DNA of 64,000 nt from Osedax fenrisi (lineage: Eukaryota; Annelida; Polychaeta; Sabellida; Siboglinidae). Made by a program: the position numbers and the translations under genes. The stretch is taken from the NCBI GenBank assembly GCA_964019155.1, contig OZ025241.1, positions 86,555,728 through 86,619,727 of the forward strand, read 5' to 3'. The notes beneath the pieces are model-generated. The model worked only from the letters and a program-made list of their open reading frames with translations, searched no databases and was not told the DNA's origin. This document shows, piece by piece, positions 47,286 through 62,781 of the stretch; position 1 is the first letter of the stretch; each line of letters begins with the position of its first letter.

Positions 47286-50200
47286 TTATAAATATATATA
47301 TTTATAATTAATAATTAATAATAAAAAAGTACTTGAATCACAAATTATGTTTAAATGACCAATGTTTACTAAAATCCATCAGTGACAGTGAACTATTGTG
47401 GGCATCGCTGCAACTCTTCAAATCACTGTCAAACCGGCAGCCAATCAACACAGAGAGATTCCGATTCGCTGCCAGTCTCATCGAATCATCACCTGTTCTC
47501 AGTTTAGTGATGGCAGGACCTATATAGTACCCTATCGAAAGTGGGGACACAATAGGGGAAATAGATATCATTATGACTACATGTGGGCTATACTGATAGC
47601 AAAGATTTTCCGAAGGAAAGATATAACACTTACGCGAAATCGTGTAATTCGAATTTGTATACAAAATACCCTGGTGCCACCTATAGCGGGTTACTTTTAG
47701 GAACTATGTGTTGTTTATAATGTAAATTCGTATTTAACTATACACTTTTAAAATGTTAAATAATATGCTTTAAATTAATATTTATATGATGAAAACTAAG
47801 TGTTCATTACTAATATATAACAAACAAATATGATATTTATGTTTTAAATACTATTAGTATATATTTAGTAAGTAAAAACTAATTTATATTGCATGTAATT
47901 TAATAGAGCAATGAAAACATTGTTGTATGCAAACAGAGCCGAACCTAAATCTATTTCAGTGATTTCGATACTACTGCTAGCAGCGGCAGGGGATATTACT
48001 AAATTACGTTGCTTGCATAGGGAGTGTTATATCTTTGCTTCGCAAAATCTTTGCTGATAGTATGTATTAAATATATATAAATTATATTTAATATACATGG
48101 ATATATTTCTGTATTTTTTAAGACCTATTACATATATAATTCTATTTTATTAAGGAAAATGGTAACAATTTTATTTTAGCTCTATCTAAAAACGCTAAGG
48201 ATAAATAACTAATGGAAATAATTACTTCATTTTTTTTATTTCAACATATACTTTCATCCATCATATATCTTTATATAAATGTTGTTAGTTTAACATAGTG
48301 TAACAAAATAGTCTGAATTAGTTAAATATTTATTTTGTTTATTAAAATTTAAGTTTATCATCATCTATTTAATTAATATAAAATATAATAATAAATCCAA
48401 CGGGAACAATTTCAGATAAAAATAATATAAATCAAAAAAGTAGTAGGAATTTATATGTGGTTACTAAGTGAAAAAATAAAACTTGAGAAAATTACATTCA
48501 AAGTTTAATATATAAAATTTAAGTAAATATAATACATACAATTTCCTATCAATTTCAAATAATTATTATATCGATTACGTTCATAAAACACTTTATATTG
48601 ATATAAATAAACATAAATAATTTGAGATATTTTACAAATTTATAAATAAGATATTAAACATGGAAAATATGTAATAAAAATGTATTGTTAAAATACTAAT
48701 ATTAATCATATTTTAACTCGCGCCTCACCCTTAATTGCATTATCTACTATAATATATAGAACATTTTAATCATTAAAATTCTATATATATTTTAATATAT
48801 TATCATGTTTATATATATATATATAATAATTGGAATTGTTTGTAAGTAAATAAGAGAAATGTTTTATTTATTTTTATTGACAATATCTCCAATTCATTTA
48901 TTATAACTTTACATTTGAAAAATATCTTTAATATTAAATTTTGTAGATTATATTTTTGTACATTCAAAAATAATATCTAGTATATCCTAGATTATATTTT
49001 TTTCTCTCAACTAGTTTATTTAAGTATTTAAGTATTACTCAATAAGTACTTTTATAAATATAATTATTATATTATAAGTAAAAGTAGTTATTTTTATTAT
49101 TAAGTATTCGTTTTTTTTTTGCAAATAATTTTATTTCAAAATATTTTTCATTGTAATTCTACAATATTTAAAGAATAATATTTTAAAATTTATTTAATTA
49201 TTAATCTAATAATTAATATAAGATATAATTTTATAAATAATTTAACGCATATATACACAATATATATATTTAGTAAACATAATATTATAAAATAATATAG
49301 AAGAATAAATATACTCAAAATAATATATTATAAAATACATTCCTTTATTATGAAGATTTATAATGTAATACGACTGTATACAAATCTATACTGTAACATG
49401 TATAATGAGGTGTGTATATCCTCGGGTGTCCACATGGTGTTCCGTTTCTCATTCCTTACGTGAAACCTTACAGAAAGTGAATTCTGACAGACAATTTTCT
49501 GTAACATATTTTTAAGTGTTCACATCAATTCCGTATGTTTTATTTGTACGTAAGTGTAAACATATATCACCACCTATATTTAATTATGAAAGGTCAATAT
49601 TATCGAAACTAAATTTGAAAATATAATTAATTTGTATTTATTTAAACGGACAATCAGCTATTATTAAAATTAGCTATTTTTAATATTATAATATAATATA
49701 CTGTAATATTAATTCTACAATGTAACATAATTAGTATACAGTATTATTTAATTAGTATACAATTAAACTAATATAATATTATTATACTAGTATTAATTTA
49801 ATACTAATTTAATAATTAGATTAATAATACTCAACATTATACAGTATTATACTGTTACACTGTAGTATTAACATAGTTGCAGTATAGTATTAACACAGTT
49901 AAAGTATAGTATTAACACAGTTAATGTAACATTATATTATTATAATATTTAACTCAAGTTTAAAATAATACTTAAGATCAGCTCATATTCAGAGGATAAT
50001 AAAATGTTAAATAATAATCATTACAAATAACATCATAATTATCATCATTGTAAAGTTAAGTGAATTTTAGTGATATACACTATATAATAGAATTATTAAT
50101 AACATGCATTATTATATATAATATATTATATAGTATAATTTATATTAACAGTAGAATATATATTGAAATATTAAATCATTTAATACTACCTATTAAGAAA

Positions 50201-53200
50201 AAGGATCTTTTCACATTTACTTTCTGTATATAAAATTATTATAGAAAAATAGGAATATGACTCATTTCATACATTTACAGAACATTTTCTGTAAATAATT
50301 CACTTTTTGTATGAATTTAAAATAAGCAATGAAAAACAGAATTTATATGAACACACTATAATATATGTAATATAAATGTGTATCTTAATTATCTATACAT
50401 ATATTGTATTTATGTATTTATAATATATCATAGAAATATATATATATATATTAGTTATTATCTATATATAGAGTTAAATTAATAAAAGCTATAATTCTTG
50501 GAAATAAATATTTTATGACCTTTTATATTGATTTTAAAAACTACAACTACATACATTGAATAATACATTATATATATATAATACAAAATAGTATATAATT
50601 GTAATATATGTTATATTAACTAAACTATCATCACTTAAACTTTCATCATAACGATAATTATAGATTCAAGTTATATGAATATTAATTATTTTTGTTGAAA
50701 TATATGTAAATAGTATTTTAAATCATATTTCTATGAGAAATATAACTTATAAAATAACACAAATTAAAACACCAATATGAAAGTAAATTATAACAATATA
50801 ACATAACATCTACTATTATATTGTTTGTTATTATTTAATTTATCCGTATGTATATATAAATAAAATGGTAACAAAATAATTGGAATATTATTATATATTA
50901 AAAATAATATATATATATATATATATATACATTTATATATATAAAATATAATTTTATATAAACATTAGAAAGTAGAATAAGAAATAACTATTCAATTAAA
51001 TTTTAAATAGCATTAACATTAGATTCAATATTCTCAGAATGATGTTATTTCACTAATTATGTTCATATAATGTATGAGAACTTTTTTTAATAATGCATAT
51101 TTGTACTTTAAATTTAAAATATTGTTAAAAAACATGTTTCATAAACAATGTCAATGTATATAAATTTATAAATATTTTAAAGGAAAAAGTGTGTTTTTCT
51201 TTTAAAATATTAAAATATATATATATAAATAGACAATAGTAAATATAATGTAACTAAGTATTATGTATTTATTAAAATTAAATTTAAAAAAAGAATATAA
51301 TTATAAAGAGTTAATAGTATTAACTTAATACTCTTTATTTATATTTATAATAGCTATAACCCAATATTTTACATGTATACTCGCCCCCTTAATATTTACG
51401 TGAAGGTATAATTCAAAATGAATCCACGGAATTAATAAAAATATAAATATTCTAAAATAAATATTCTCATCCACATATCGAATATCACCCATGTTTCATG
51501 TAACCATTAATCAATAGCTGAATCTATACGATCAGTATAGCTTAATGGCGTTAGTATAAAGGGGGAAATTATTAACTCTAATTATTAGAGGTTAAAGTTT
51601 AACTATATTATTTAAGTCTGAAAAAAGGGGTTTTACACCTAATTATTAGAGATAATAATTGCGTTCGAGTTGGTGATAAACCCCTTTTATAGATAAGCAT
51701 TTATTTTATTTTAAATATTGGATCTATATATTAGAGTTAAACTTTAACCTCTAATTATTAGAGTTTATAATTGCGTTCGAGTTGGTGTGAACCCCTTTAA
51801 CACGTATGAACATTTCATATATCAATGACATAGGAATATATAGTATCATCAATAATACCCGTTACCTAGTATGGTAATACGCAGTAACCTGTGCTAGCTT
51901 CTATAGTTCTACTCGACTCATTAATACCCATTAGTACCAGTATCGCAACATAACTTGATCCCTACACCACTTCACCCTACACCCCTTGACCCTACATCCC
52001 TTCACCCCTTGACCCCTACGACCTTGTACCTCACAGGACAGGCTAACCTTCAACCGGAATGCGACGTAGGAGAGTTCTTCATGTGGTACATAGGAGCTCT
52101 GAACACGCCCATTTCTAGGCTCACCTACAACGACCCCAAGATGAACCTCACCGAAGCGGATGTCGGTTCGTCCAATCATATCGTCCGTGATCCATTCAGT
52201 GCTCGTATGAGATACACTCGTATTGTGATCTATAAGTTCATTTGTGGTTGCCACATATATCTCTAAGTACACACGCATCTATAGTGATCCATTGAATATG
52301 ATACATTGCATCAGCTAATGTTGGGTAACTCAGAATACATATAAAGTATAATGAGTCGAAATTGTTCTAATGTTTATCTAATTGTTTTAATGAGGTGACA
52401 ATTTGTTAAAATTTAATATGGAGTGTATACCAAATCTAACATGGACAATTACAAATTGTTATTACAAGTATCATTTTAACCTACTAATAATTTTTATTTA
52501 TTTACAAAATTTTAATAGAATAAGTATAATAATTATCGACTATTTTTTAAACTAATTGTACTTTTATTGTTCTATAATTTCCACAAATTAAAAAATTATA
52601 AATTAACATAATTAATTTTTTCATATATTTTCGTTATAAACAATTTTTCTATAATACTTTTCAATGTAATATTTTACAGAGTTTTGACAATCGATGGATT
52701 CGCCAATATTCAGTCAAATTAAATATATATTTTTTTGCATAAGTCTTATAACATCTAAACTTAACCTGAAATCACTTTTCCTCTTTGACATGTAAAAATA
52801 TATCACACTTAACACGCACTCGCCACATATATTTAGATAAATGCATATCTACCTCATATATCCAGGTATACACACACCCACCACACATCTCTAGATACAT
52901 GCGCACCCACACTACACCCATCCCTCCCCACCGCCACCATCACTTTACACACACACACCGCCGCACACAGATTGTCTAGCCATGCGAATGCTAGAGAGAA
53001 GCACAATGGATGACCAACGCCTGGCTATACTTCGCTACACTTACAGAGACTATGACAATGCCACTCTTGACCGCCACAACAATGACTACAATATGGAGCT
53101 CCAACAGCACGGTCAGTAAACTGGATTGGAACATTGGTGAATTATAAATGGTGAAAAGAAGTAGCATCGGCTAATAAGATAATGGTTATATGAAACAGAA

Positions 53201-56200
53201 TCTGAAATTTTTTTTGAATTCTGAATAGTAGAAATCTGGCGCTTTCACCTAGAAGTTTAACATGGAGCAGATAGGAAATTGTACATAGAGACAATTTTAA
53301 ATCATTTATTTAACATACTTATACATAAGGAACATCACTGATATTTTATACACAACTAATATGTATATAATGGATAATATTAATTTAGTAAAAAATTAAA
53401 AAATATTTGTTTTTTGATTTTTCCTAGAAATCCCAAAAAAAAAATCATTAAAATATAAAAATTTCATTTTCCAGGCATATAATAAAATTATTTAAAAAAA
53501 TTATTTATTTTAATATCCTAGGAGTATCTAATAACTATATTGTAATATTATATATAATAAATATACTCTATACAAAGTGACTCTACATTATTACAAAACA
53601 TTTTAAAAATCAATATTTCTAGGACGTCTGGACAATTCTGTATTATATTTTTTATAAATTTTTTTTTTTATTTTATGCGAATATATATGTTCTCTTATTT
53701 TTAAGTTATCACATAAAAGTGCATTTTAAAAGTTGTGTTAAAACAAGATTTAGTAAGATACATTTTGAAAAAAAAAGTGATTTTCACGCATAAATAATTT
53801 TTTGTTAATAATTTAATTTTTTATATTTTAAAAATTATACATTAAATTTACATTACTAATATATTATAAATTTACAAATAACAGTATATACATTTAACTA
53901 ACAAAATATGTATTATGAACATTGAATGTAATAATATATAACATAATGATAACTACAAATAACATTATATACATTTTACTAACAAAATAATGATTATAAA
54001 CATTGAATGTATTATATAGAATAATGATAAATTTACAAATAACAGTATATACATTTAACTAACAAAATATGTATTATGAACATTGAATGTAATAATATAT
54101 AACATAATGATAAATACAAATAACAGTATATACATTTAACTAACAAAATAATGATTATAAACATTGAATGTAATAATATATAACATAATGATAAATACAA
54201 ATAACAGTATATACATGTAACTAACAAAATATGTATTATGAACATTGAATGTAATAATATATATAGAATAATGATAAATACAAATAACAGTATATACATT
54301 TAACTAACAAAATAATGAGTATAAACATTGAATGTAATAATATATAACATAATGATAAATTTACAAATAACAGTGTTAACATAAAAACATATAACATAAC
54401 ATAATTATAAACGGAAGTCTTTCTTACTATCAAAAGAAGGAAACAATTTACGGTGGGCAATAGTAGTGACTATGCGTGTATCTCTCTGTTTTGGACAAAC
54501 AAGCATAGTTGATGTTTCAGAAACGATACATATAATACGCTCCACTGCTTGGTTATGGCATGGATATTTTTCAAAGTCTATGCAATGTAATTCTTTATCA
54601 TTAATACCCAGTGTTAATCTAGGCTCTAGCCAATTGTCATCATATTCTATAAGATTGTAATAGTTTTCGGCAGAGAAATTTATCACTGGAATTTTAAAAG
54701 TTCTAACACCTGTTTCACCCCTTACTCTAGCACTTATAATCCGCTCAACGGCTAACTTCCTTATACTCTGATCATTATCACTTAGCATACATACTAATCT
54801 ATTTTCAGAGTGAAGGAAGTAACCGTTTCTAGCCAAAGATCCCCTAACACAATCAGTAATGATACTATTATTAAGTTTACGAGTATTCTTTATCATGTTA
54901 TAGACATGCATAGCACCATAAATTAACAAAGGGGCTCTTTTAACTTCAAACCACATGCATGCATAAACATGGACAATATATTTAGTGATTGAAATTAAAT
55001 TATCAGACGGATTTCGATTAGATATATACACCCTTAGAATACGGTTTGCTGTCGTCAGCCATCTAGCATACCCAATCTTACCGGGTGACTTCTTAGCAAA
55101 GTTATCAGGAATATTTCCTGTAGAAATTACGAGTAAAATGTCACGCAGGTATTTCTGATCTGAGGTCAGATCGGTTGCGGCTACAAGATTAGCAGCAAAC
55201 CCATCATCAATCCTTATTAAAGGAAAGTCTGGATAAATATTTAGGGTTTCAGCTTTCGGTAGAGATTGTCCAATTTCTCCTCCATGTAGATTGGGACCTT
55301 TAGTTTGAACTCCAAATTTTGCCATAACATTCTTTAGCGGCAGCTCATTCATGTGTAGGAGGCAAATCTGTAAAATTGAATAGTTAAATTGTGAAGCTTT
55401 TTAAATATAATTAATTATTATATAAATTGTATAGGGTCTATATTATATTTTCACTATACAACATAGAACAGTAGTATAATAATTAATTTATTAAATTACT
55501 TACACTCCATTGAACTTTCTTATTCATACTTTGCTCTAGCTTTCGGATTATACCATTCATCCTTCCAGTGTTCACATTGGTTCCATCACAACCGATAACC
55601 TATTTACGATTATACAATGATATTCAATGAATGAATAAGATCATATTTTGCAAATAAGATTGTCATAATAACGCAGTTACTTTTAAATATTAAAATATTG
55701 ATATACTTATATATAAATATATATAGAATGATCTTATTATTAACAATTATTAAGTAAATGCTACCTTAATATCAGGAAAATCTGCAGTAATACCGATGTT
55801 AGAGATGATAGTATTTGAAATATTCGTAGAGGTGCTTTTACCGTATATGGTAAGATGAGTACGAAACACACTTCCGGGCTCCGATACAATCGTAATGTGA
55901 TCTTCGTTCTTACATGATCCATTTACTTGTCTTGTACTGTCTATCTTCCCGTCAAAATAGAGGCCATTCATAATAGTTGGAAGAGGCTCTTTATACACTT
56001 TTGCCTTCCACCGTCGAATTCGATTTCGATCGATTACAGTCGTCATGATGTTACCAGTAGAATCTCCATGCACCTCTGCATCATTGGTACTTAGGATCAT
56101 GGCCGCTTTACGGTCAGAGACACCACATCGCATGAGCATTTTAGTTGTTAGTGGTCGTTCCGGAACAAAACTCCTAATGGAAAGATATAATATGTATTTA

Positions 56201-56829
56201 TAATACGTTAATGCGTTAATAACGTTAATGCGTCTATAAAATTACAACCTTGCAAAACAATATGCGTATTAATCCGTCAATAAAAATACAACCTTGCAAA
56301 AAAATACATGACAAATAGACGCGTTAATGTGACTATTTTGTTAAACCATTTACTGGGTATATAACTATTAATGTTAAATTATGAAATAATAGTCTTATTT
56401 TTAAAGTTATGTACTGTATGACTTATTAATAGAGATATTATTAGTATATTTCAATGTAAGCTTATATTTACCTATCAGAGCGGCCCTGAGGTTCTGGATA
56501 ATCTGGATCTTGTTCAGTTTGATCTACGTTCGTTACGTCTTCCTCAGAGTCTGATATCTCCATCATCCCTCTTGGTGTCTGATATTCATAGATGTCTTCA
56601 GTAGCACTAAATATAAATAATATATCTATATTTCATCATATAATTTTAAATTTCAAATACTCATTAAATATAGTATATTTTATTCTATTATTATTCTATA
56701 AATATATTATTGTAATGTATACATTACCTATATCAATAGTTTAATATTGAAATAGATATATTTATTTTATAATAATCATTAATTAATCATTAATTATATT
56801 ATTAAATAGTAAGTTTAATATTACAATAT

Positions 56830-56908
<79 letters not shown>

Positions 56909-58715
56909 CATTAATAGTTACATTAAGATACTATATTTAAAATAGTAATATTATATTACTATTTTATATATATATTAAATATAGTTTAAACTAAGTTTAT
57001 AATTACATAAATTAATCACTAACGTGCTTGTTGGAGCTCCTGCATTTATTACAGATCTACTCTGGATAGTGGTAATTTTTTTGAAGCTATAATCAATAGA
57101 CATTAACCTATCTAGGCGTTGATCAGTTAAGAAAGCAATCTCTGCTATCGGTATTCTGTCCGACGATTGACATCGGCAATTAGAAATAACTGTGCATTTA
57201 CATGCAGAGATATCAAATAAAGTAGTATACTTAATGATATGCTTATTGACCATATCTTTAAAGGTAGATTTTCCTGAAGATTTTCTTAATAAATTAAGTT
57301 TTAATATATAATTATCAAACTTTTTTTTAATAGTGTTGATATGTATAGTTGGAATAGATGATCTAAACCAAATATCAATAAGTTTATTTAAGGTTTCATT
57401 TTTAGATATATTTAAAGATTTATCTATGAACAAATATTGTCTCCCGACATCGATAAATGTTGGTAATTTACCAATTGGCATGTTAGCTACACCGTATGTT
57501 TTTTTAAAGATGGAATTAGTACGTAATTTCATTATATAGATAAAATAAAATAAAATAACTGGGTAAATTTTAAATATTTGAAATAAATAAATGCTATAAT
57601 GTCATTCGCGTAAAAACATAGGATAAATTAGTATTTTTAGAATTCATAAATTAGAATTTATAAATTCGTATTTTTAAAATAGAAAGCGCCAAGTAATGCG
57701 TCATCAAAATAAAAAATAAAGTATACCAAGTTTCTTAGAATTAAAATGTACATATAATACACACTACTTCTATTGCTGTTATTGAGATAAATCCACCTTA
57801 ACGGTCAGTAGGGGGGTCTACTTAGGGGGGTGGGGTCTACTTATCGGTATGGCCCCTGACCACTAATATCACATGATGATGTGGGGAGATACAGTTTAAG
57901 TTCATCTTTAACAACTAAACCACCTATATCAGCAGACATTGTTATTACTTTTACATTGATGCTACCAGAATGATTGCTAGTGCTTAGCTCATGATTACTA
58001 TTAGATAGCTATAGGTATAACAGTGGGACATAGTGTGCATCCCTGACATACTCCAGTGTAGTAAACCACTCGCTTGCAACCACATTTCTCTGTACTGCGC
58101 TCGTTACATTTACATATAATGGTTGAATTGCGTTGATAGGGTTCCGTTAATGTAAAATATCTTCATCTAAGTCTATAATGTTTATTGCCATACACTATCC
58201 ATAGCATTATTCAAGTCTATAATGTTTGTTGCCATACCCTATCCATAGCTGTATTGAAGGCTATAATGCTTGTTGCAATATTCTTATATTTTCTAAAGTA
58301 CCTATTTTACATTATCTATATATTATTTATAAACTTTTGAAAATTTTATAAATATTTATCAAATTTATCATCTATAGAAATTTGTAAAAAAAATAATTTG
58401 TTCTATTTATATATATATAAAATATAATATAAATAGCATATATCCTTTGTATAACAAACATAAATTAGTTTTTATTGAATAATTTTATCTGTTAATAATG
58501 TTCATAATGTTATTTTTAATGACTATTTTTAAATATAAAATACACTATATATTATTAATATATAACTTATATTCAGGTCTATATCTCCATAGAGTGACTT
58601 TCTAATTTGACAAGTATTGTATCTGTTATATGTCAGATATACTATGTATACATATTTAATACACATATATATATATTTATATAAAATATATATTATATAG
58701 TATATCACTGTATAT

Positions 58716-58771
<56 letters not shown>

Positions 58772-61700
58772 CCTGTATTGTTATTCGAACCCGGACTTCG
58801 GACTCTAGGTCATTGATACCGGACTGATACAGTATCATTTATAATATATCGTACCCAGATCGGAATTTAATATTAAACTCTGACTATTTCGGATTTTTAT
58901 TATTGGATATTTAAAATAAATTCACAGTGGTTTCCAATATCTTGAAAATGTTCTTTGATGTATAACTGTGACTATTATTCACTAATAGTGGCGAATGTTC
59001 GCTAATAGCGGCGAATGTTCCGGAGAGTAGCCTCAGCTTTAGTCGCACTTTATTACAGATATCATCGCACATTACTACCCGATGTACGCTGTGAGAACAC
59101 ATGCTAAGCCACACCCCCTCTGAGCAATCACCCGCCCCTTTACTAACCAGTATAGCGTCCCTCTCACAGGAAGACTCGACGCGTTCACAGAGAAGGTCGT
59201 AGAGAGTCTGGAGCGTATGTCTGATCTGAACTGGCTGGCCTACAAGGATGCCAACGTACGCATGGGAATACCCCAAACCGAAGGTCATACGGTATTGGAC
59301 GACCTCTACACGGGTCAAGTTAGTGTGACGCCCCCTATTGAGCATTGTTCACACCCACATCATACCCTCCTTACTCTTAAATATAATCAGTGATAATATT
59401 GTACATTGTTACGATTATAGGATGTATACGTTTGGGTTTAATATCTTATATTATAAAAGGGGTTTCACACCAACTCGAACGCAATTATTAACTCTAATTA
59501 TTAGAGGTTAAAGTTTAACTATATTTTTTAAAAGAGAGTTAATAATTGCGTTTGAGTTGGTGTGAAACCCCTTTTACAGATAATTTTCTATCCCTGTATT
59601 CACAATAGCCATTAATATTAAAATATTTATAATCATATAAACATTATGAGAGTGATATTTAAATTTTGCGGATTTCCTCTAGGTCATCAACATTCGGCTG
59701 TGTTCGAATTGTAAAGAAACCAAGGTCGACTTTGACATCTTCAAAGTGCTACCGATCGTAATACAACAAGGTCTGTTGTGATTGTAGATTACCAACGATA
59801 ATAAGATGCATATTCCTCATACTCGTTGACCAACCTCAGATGCGAAGACTTTGGAGGAGTGCCTGAACGATTATTGCAATGTGGAGGAGATCTCTAATTA
59901 CGACGGCTTCAAGTGTCTGCATTGTGAACAGGTTACCTTATGAGATACATCTATACATTTGTAGGCTTTCAATTTGATTAGGGTTTCAATTTGATTAAAA
60001 TCATTTTTATTATTGAGTGTGAAATCCTATTATTATAACGTCGACTATTGTATATATTTTAAAGCATAATCTATGCAAAACATTCGATGTATTATAAACA
60101 CATACACATGTATATGTTTATGCATATTTGTAGCTAATACTTAGCTTTGCACGCTAACTAAAACTTAGTTCATATAGTGCTGCATATCGTAGAAATCACC
60201 TCACCTATTACTACATATGTATACATAGATATTACGATGTAAGTTTGCGCGCTCGCGTGTGTCAGTGGCTCGCGCGTTGACCTCTAGTATATGACCTCTC
60301 GACCTCTAGACGTCGAACAACAACACCGCACAAGTGAACACGCTGCAAGTGAACCGGTCACAAATGAATCACACGTCTGAATCTGTTGTGCTACAAAACA
60401 GCAGCCCCACCTCTAATGCCTCTACACCAGGTAAGCATAACGTAGGGTAGAATAGGGGTAGGTAAGCATATAGCATGGTAGAATAGGGGTAGGTAAGCAT
60501 AATACATGTACTAATAGGGGTAGGTAAGCATATAGCATGGTAGCATAGGGGAGGTAAACATAACGCATGCTAGAATAGGGGTAAGTAAGCATATAGCATT
60601 GTAGAATAGGGGTAGGTAAACATAACGCATGGTAGAATAGGGGTAGGTAAGCATGTAGCATAGTAGTCTAGGGGTAGGTAAGCATAATACATGTAATAAT
60701 AGGGGTAGGTAAGTATATAGCATGGTAGAATAGGGGTAGGTAAGCATAATACATGATAGTCTAGGGGTAAGTAAGCATAATACATGATAGTCTAGGGGTA
60801 GGTAAGCATAATACATGTACTAATAGGGTAGGTAAACATAACGAATAATAGAATATGTGTATGTAAGCATATTGCATGGTAGAATAGGGGGTAGATAAAT
60901 ATAATAGATGTACTACTTGAGGTACATCAGATTTAACGTCTGTGTGGCTCAGTGGCTAAGGCGTCAGACACACAAGCAGTAGGACACGGGTTCGAACCTC
61001 GTCCGGACCATTAATTAATTTTATAATTGGGTCTTAAAATATTATTTAGAAGTGATCTTATATAATTGTGTATAAATAAATGATCGGCTCTCGTTAAAAC
61101 CATGGATGCCTTAATATGGGTATGGACATTTCGAAGCGACTTTAGAGCCATATGGTTATAAGTGAAAACTTCTTGTTCCTGGATGGTTCCTGGATGTGAT
61201 GAAAGGACTCCACATAAATAACAATAACAATAACAATAAACATCAGAACCACATTTACTTTGATCAAGGAATCTAATCTAAACTTGCAGCAGACATTATA
61301 AACATTAGACACACACACTAAATGATATTTGTATTAGCGTATGGTATACCATACATAACCTATTACTACAGCCTATCTGTGTATGTATCACTTGCCTCTA
61401 GCATAATAACTTTCACTGCTATTTACCATACATATTGTTCTGGTGAAGACCTTTCATTCCATCCAGGAACTTAGATGATGTTTTTATTAACTTTATCTAA
61501 GTTCCTGGAAGTTTAATGGCTCTAATGTCCCTTCGAAGCCGCTCTCAAGTTAAGGCATCCGTGGTTTTAACGAGAGCCGATCATTATAGTATACAAAATT
61601 ATATAAGATCACTTCTAAATCCTATTTAAAGACCTATTTTAATGGGCCGGACGAGGCTCGAACCCGCGCCCTACTGCTTGTGTATCTAACGCTTTAGCCA

Positions 61701-62733
61701 ACCGAGCCACGCATGTAGTTAACAACACATAGCGTATCTATGGTATGTATCACCAACCTGCCTATCTACACGCATAGTCTATCTATGTCTGCCTATAACA
61801 GAGCTACTATCTCTGCTGCCTCTGCTCTCTGATCACCTCTATTACACATCTCCTGCAGTAGTTCCAGCGGTGTATTCTCTGAATCTGGTGTCTCCCATAG
61901 TGGCTCCTGTAGGCAAGAGGACTCAGTACTCTCACCTTCACGCCAAAGAGATGACCTCTACACCTAAAAGTAAGCCACCGTGCCTAGTTGCCCTGTAGTA
62001 GATGAACTATAATGATAACGAATAGCTATTACATTTTGAATGGTCGTTATTTATTCAAAATATTAACTTTTAAATAATAACTATTTCTATGATTTTTAAA
62101 TAAATTAAAAATAACAAATATTTGATACCAGGAATTTATTACAAATTTAAATTTTTGCTTAATTTTAAATAGAGATTATATAATTATAATTAATTAAATA
62201 TCTAATGTTTTAATACGAGTTAGATTAATATTATTAAATTTAATATATTTATAAATATTACTATATTAATTGCTATTAATTATATAATGTATTTATTTTA
62301 AAAATTAATTATAATAAAATGAATATTTAATATTAACAATATATGTAATAATATTTATTTATTTTATATCACTATCAATATATAAATTACTTATCTTATT
62401 TAAACAATCTTAAATAATATTATTTAATGTGTAATAATACCAGTGATATAATTTAAGGGGACGAGCGCCACTCGTTTTATCGTAAAACAATTTTTGAATA
62501 AATTTAAGACATAGATTTTAATTAATATTATGAACATTTCTAGAATCAATGATTTATAAATTAAAAAAATTATTTAAATTGTAAATTAATTCTACAAATA
62601 TCAATACATATCATTATTATTTACTTATCATATTTAAATTTATGTATTGATGTATAAATACATTTAAGATTTAAATTAATATTATTTATTAATATATATT
62701 ATATTTAAGAGTTTTACTTAATTTTGTTTATAC

Positions 62734-62781
<48 letters not shown>

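Noticed and set aside
58911..59345. 144-codon minus-strand open frame
   Set aside because: Antisense shadow of USP-like exon 9.
60422..60816. Tyr/Leu/Pro-rich frames on the minus strand
   Set aside because: Periodic translation of the 31-bp splice-donor minisatellite.
60937..61010. tRNA gene
   Set aside because: A and B boxes are present but the anticodon arm does not pair and the acceptor stem is imperfect; it is the head of a SINE.
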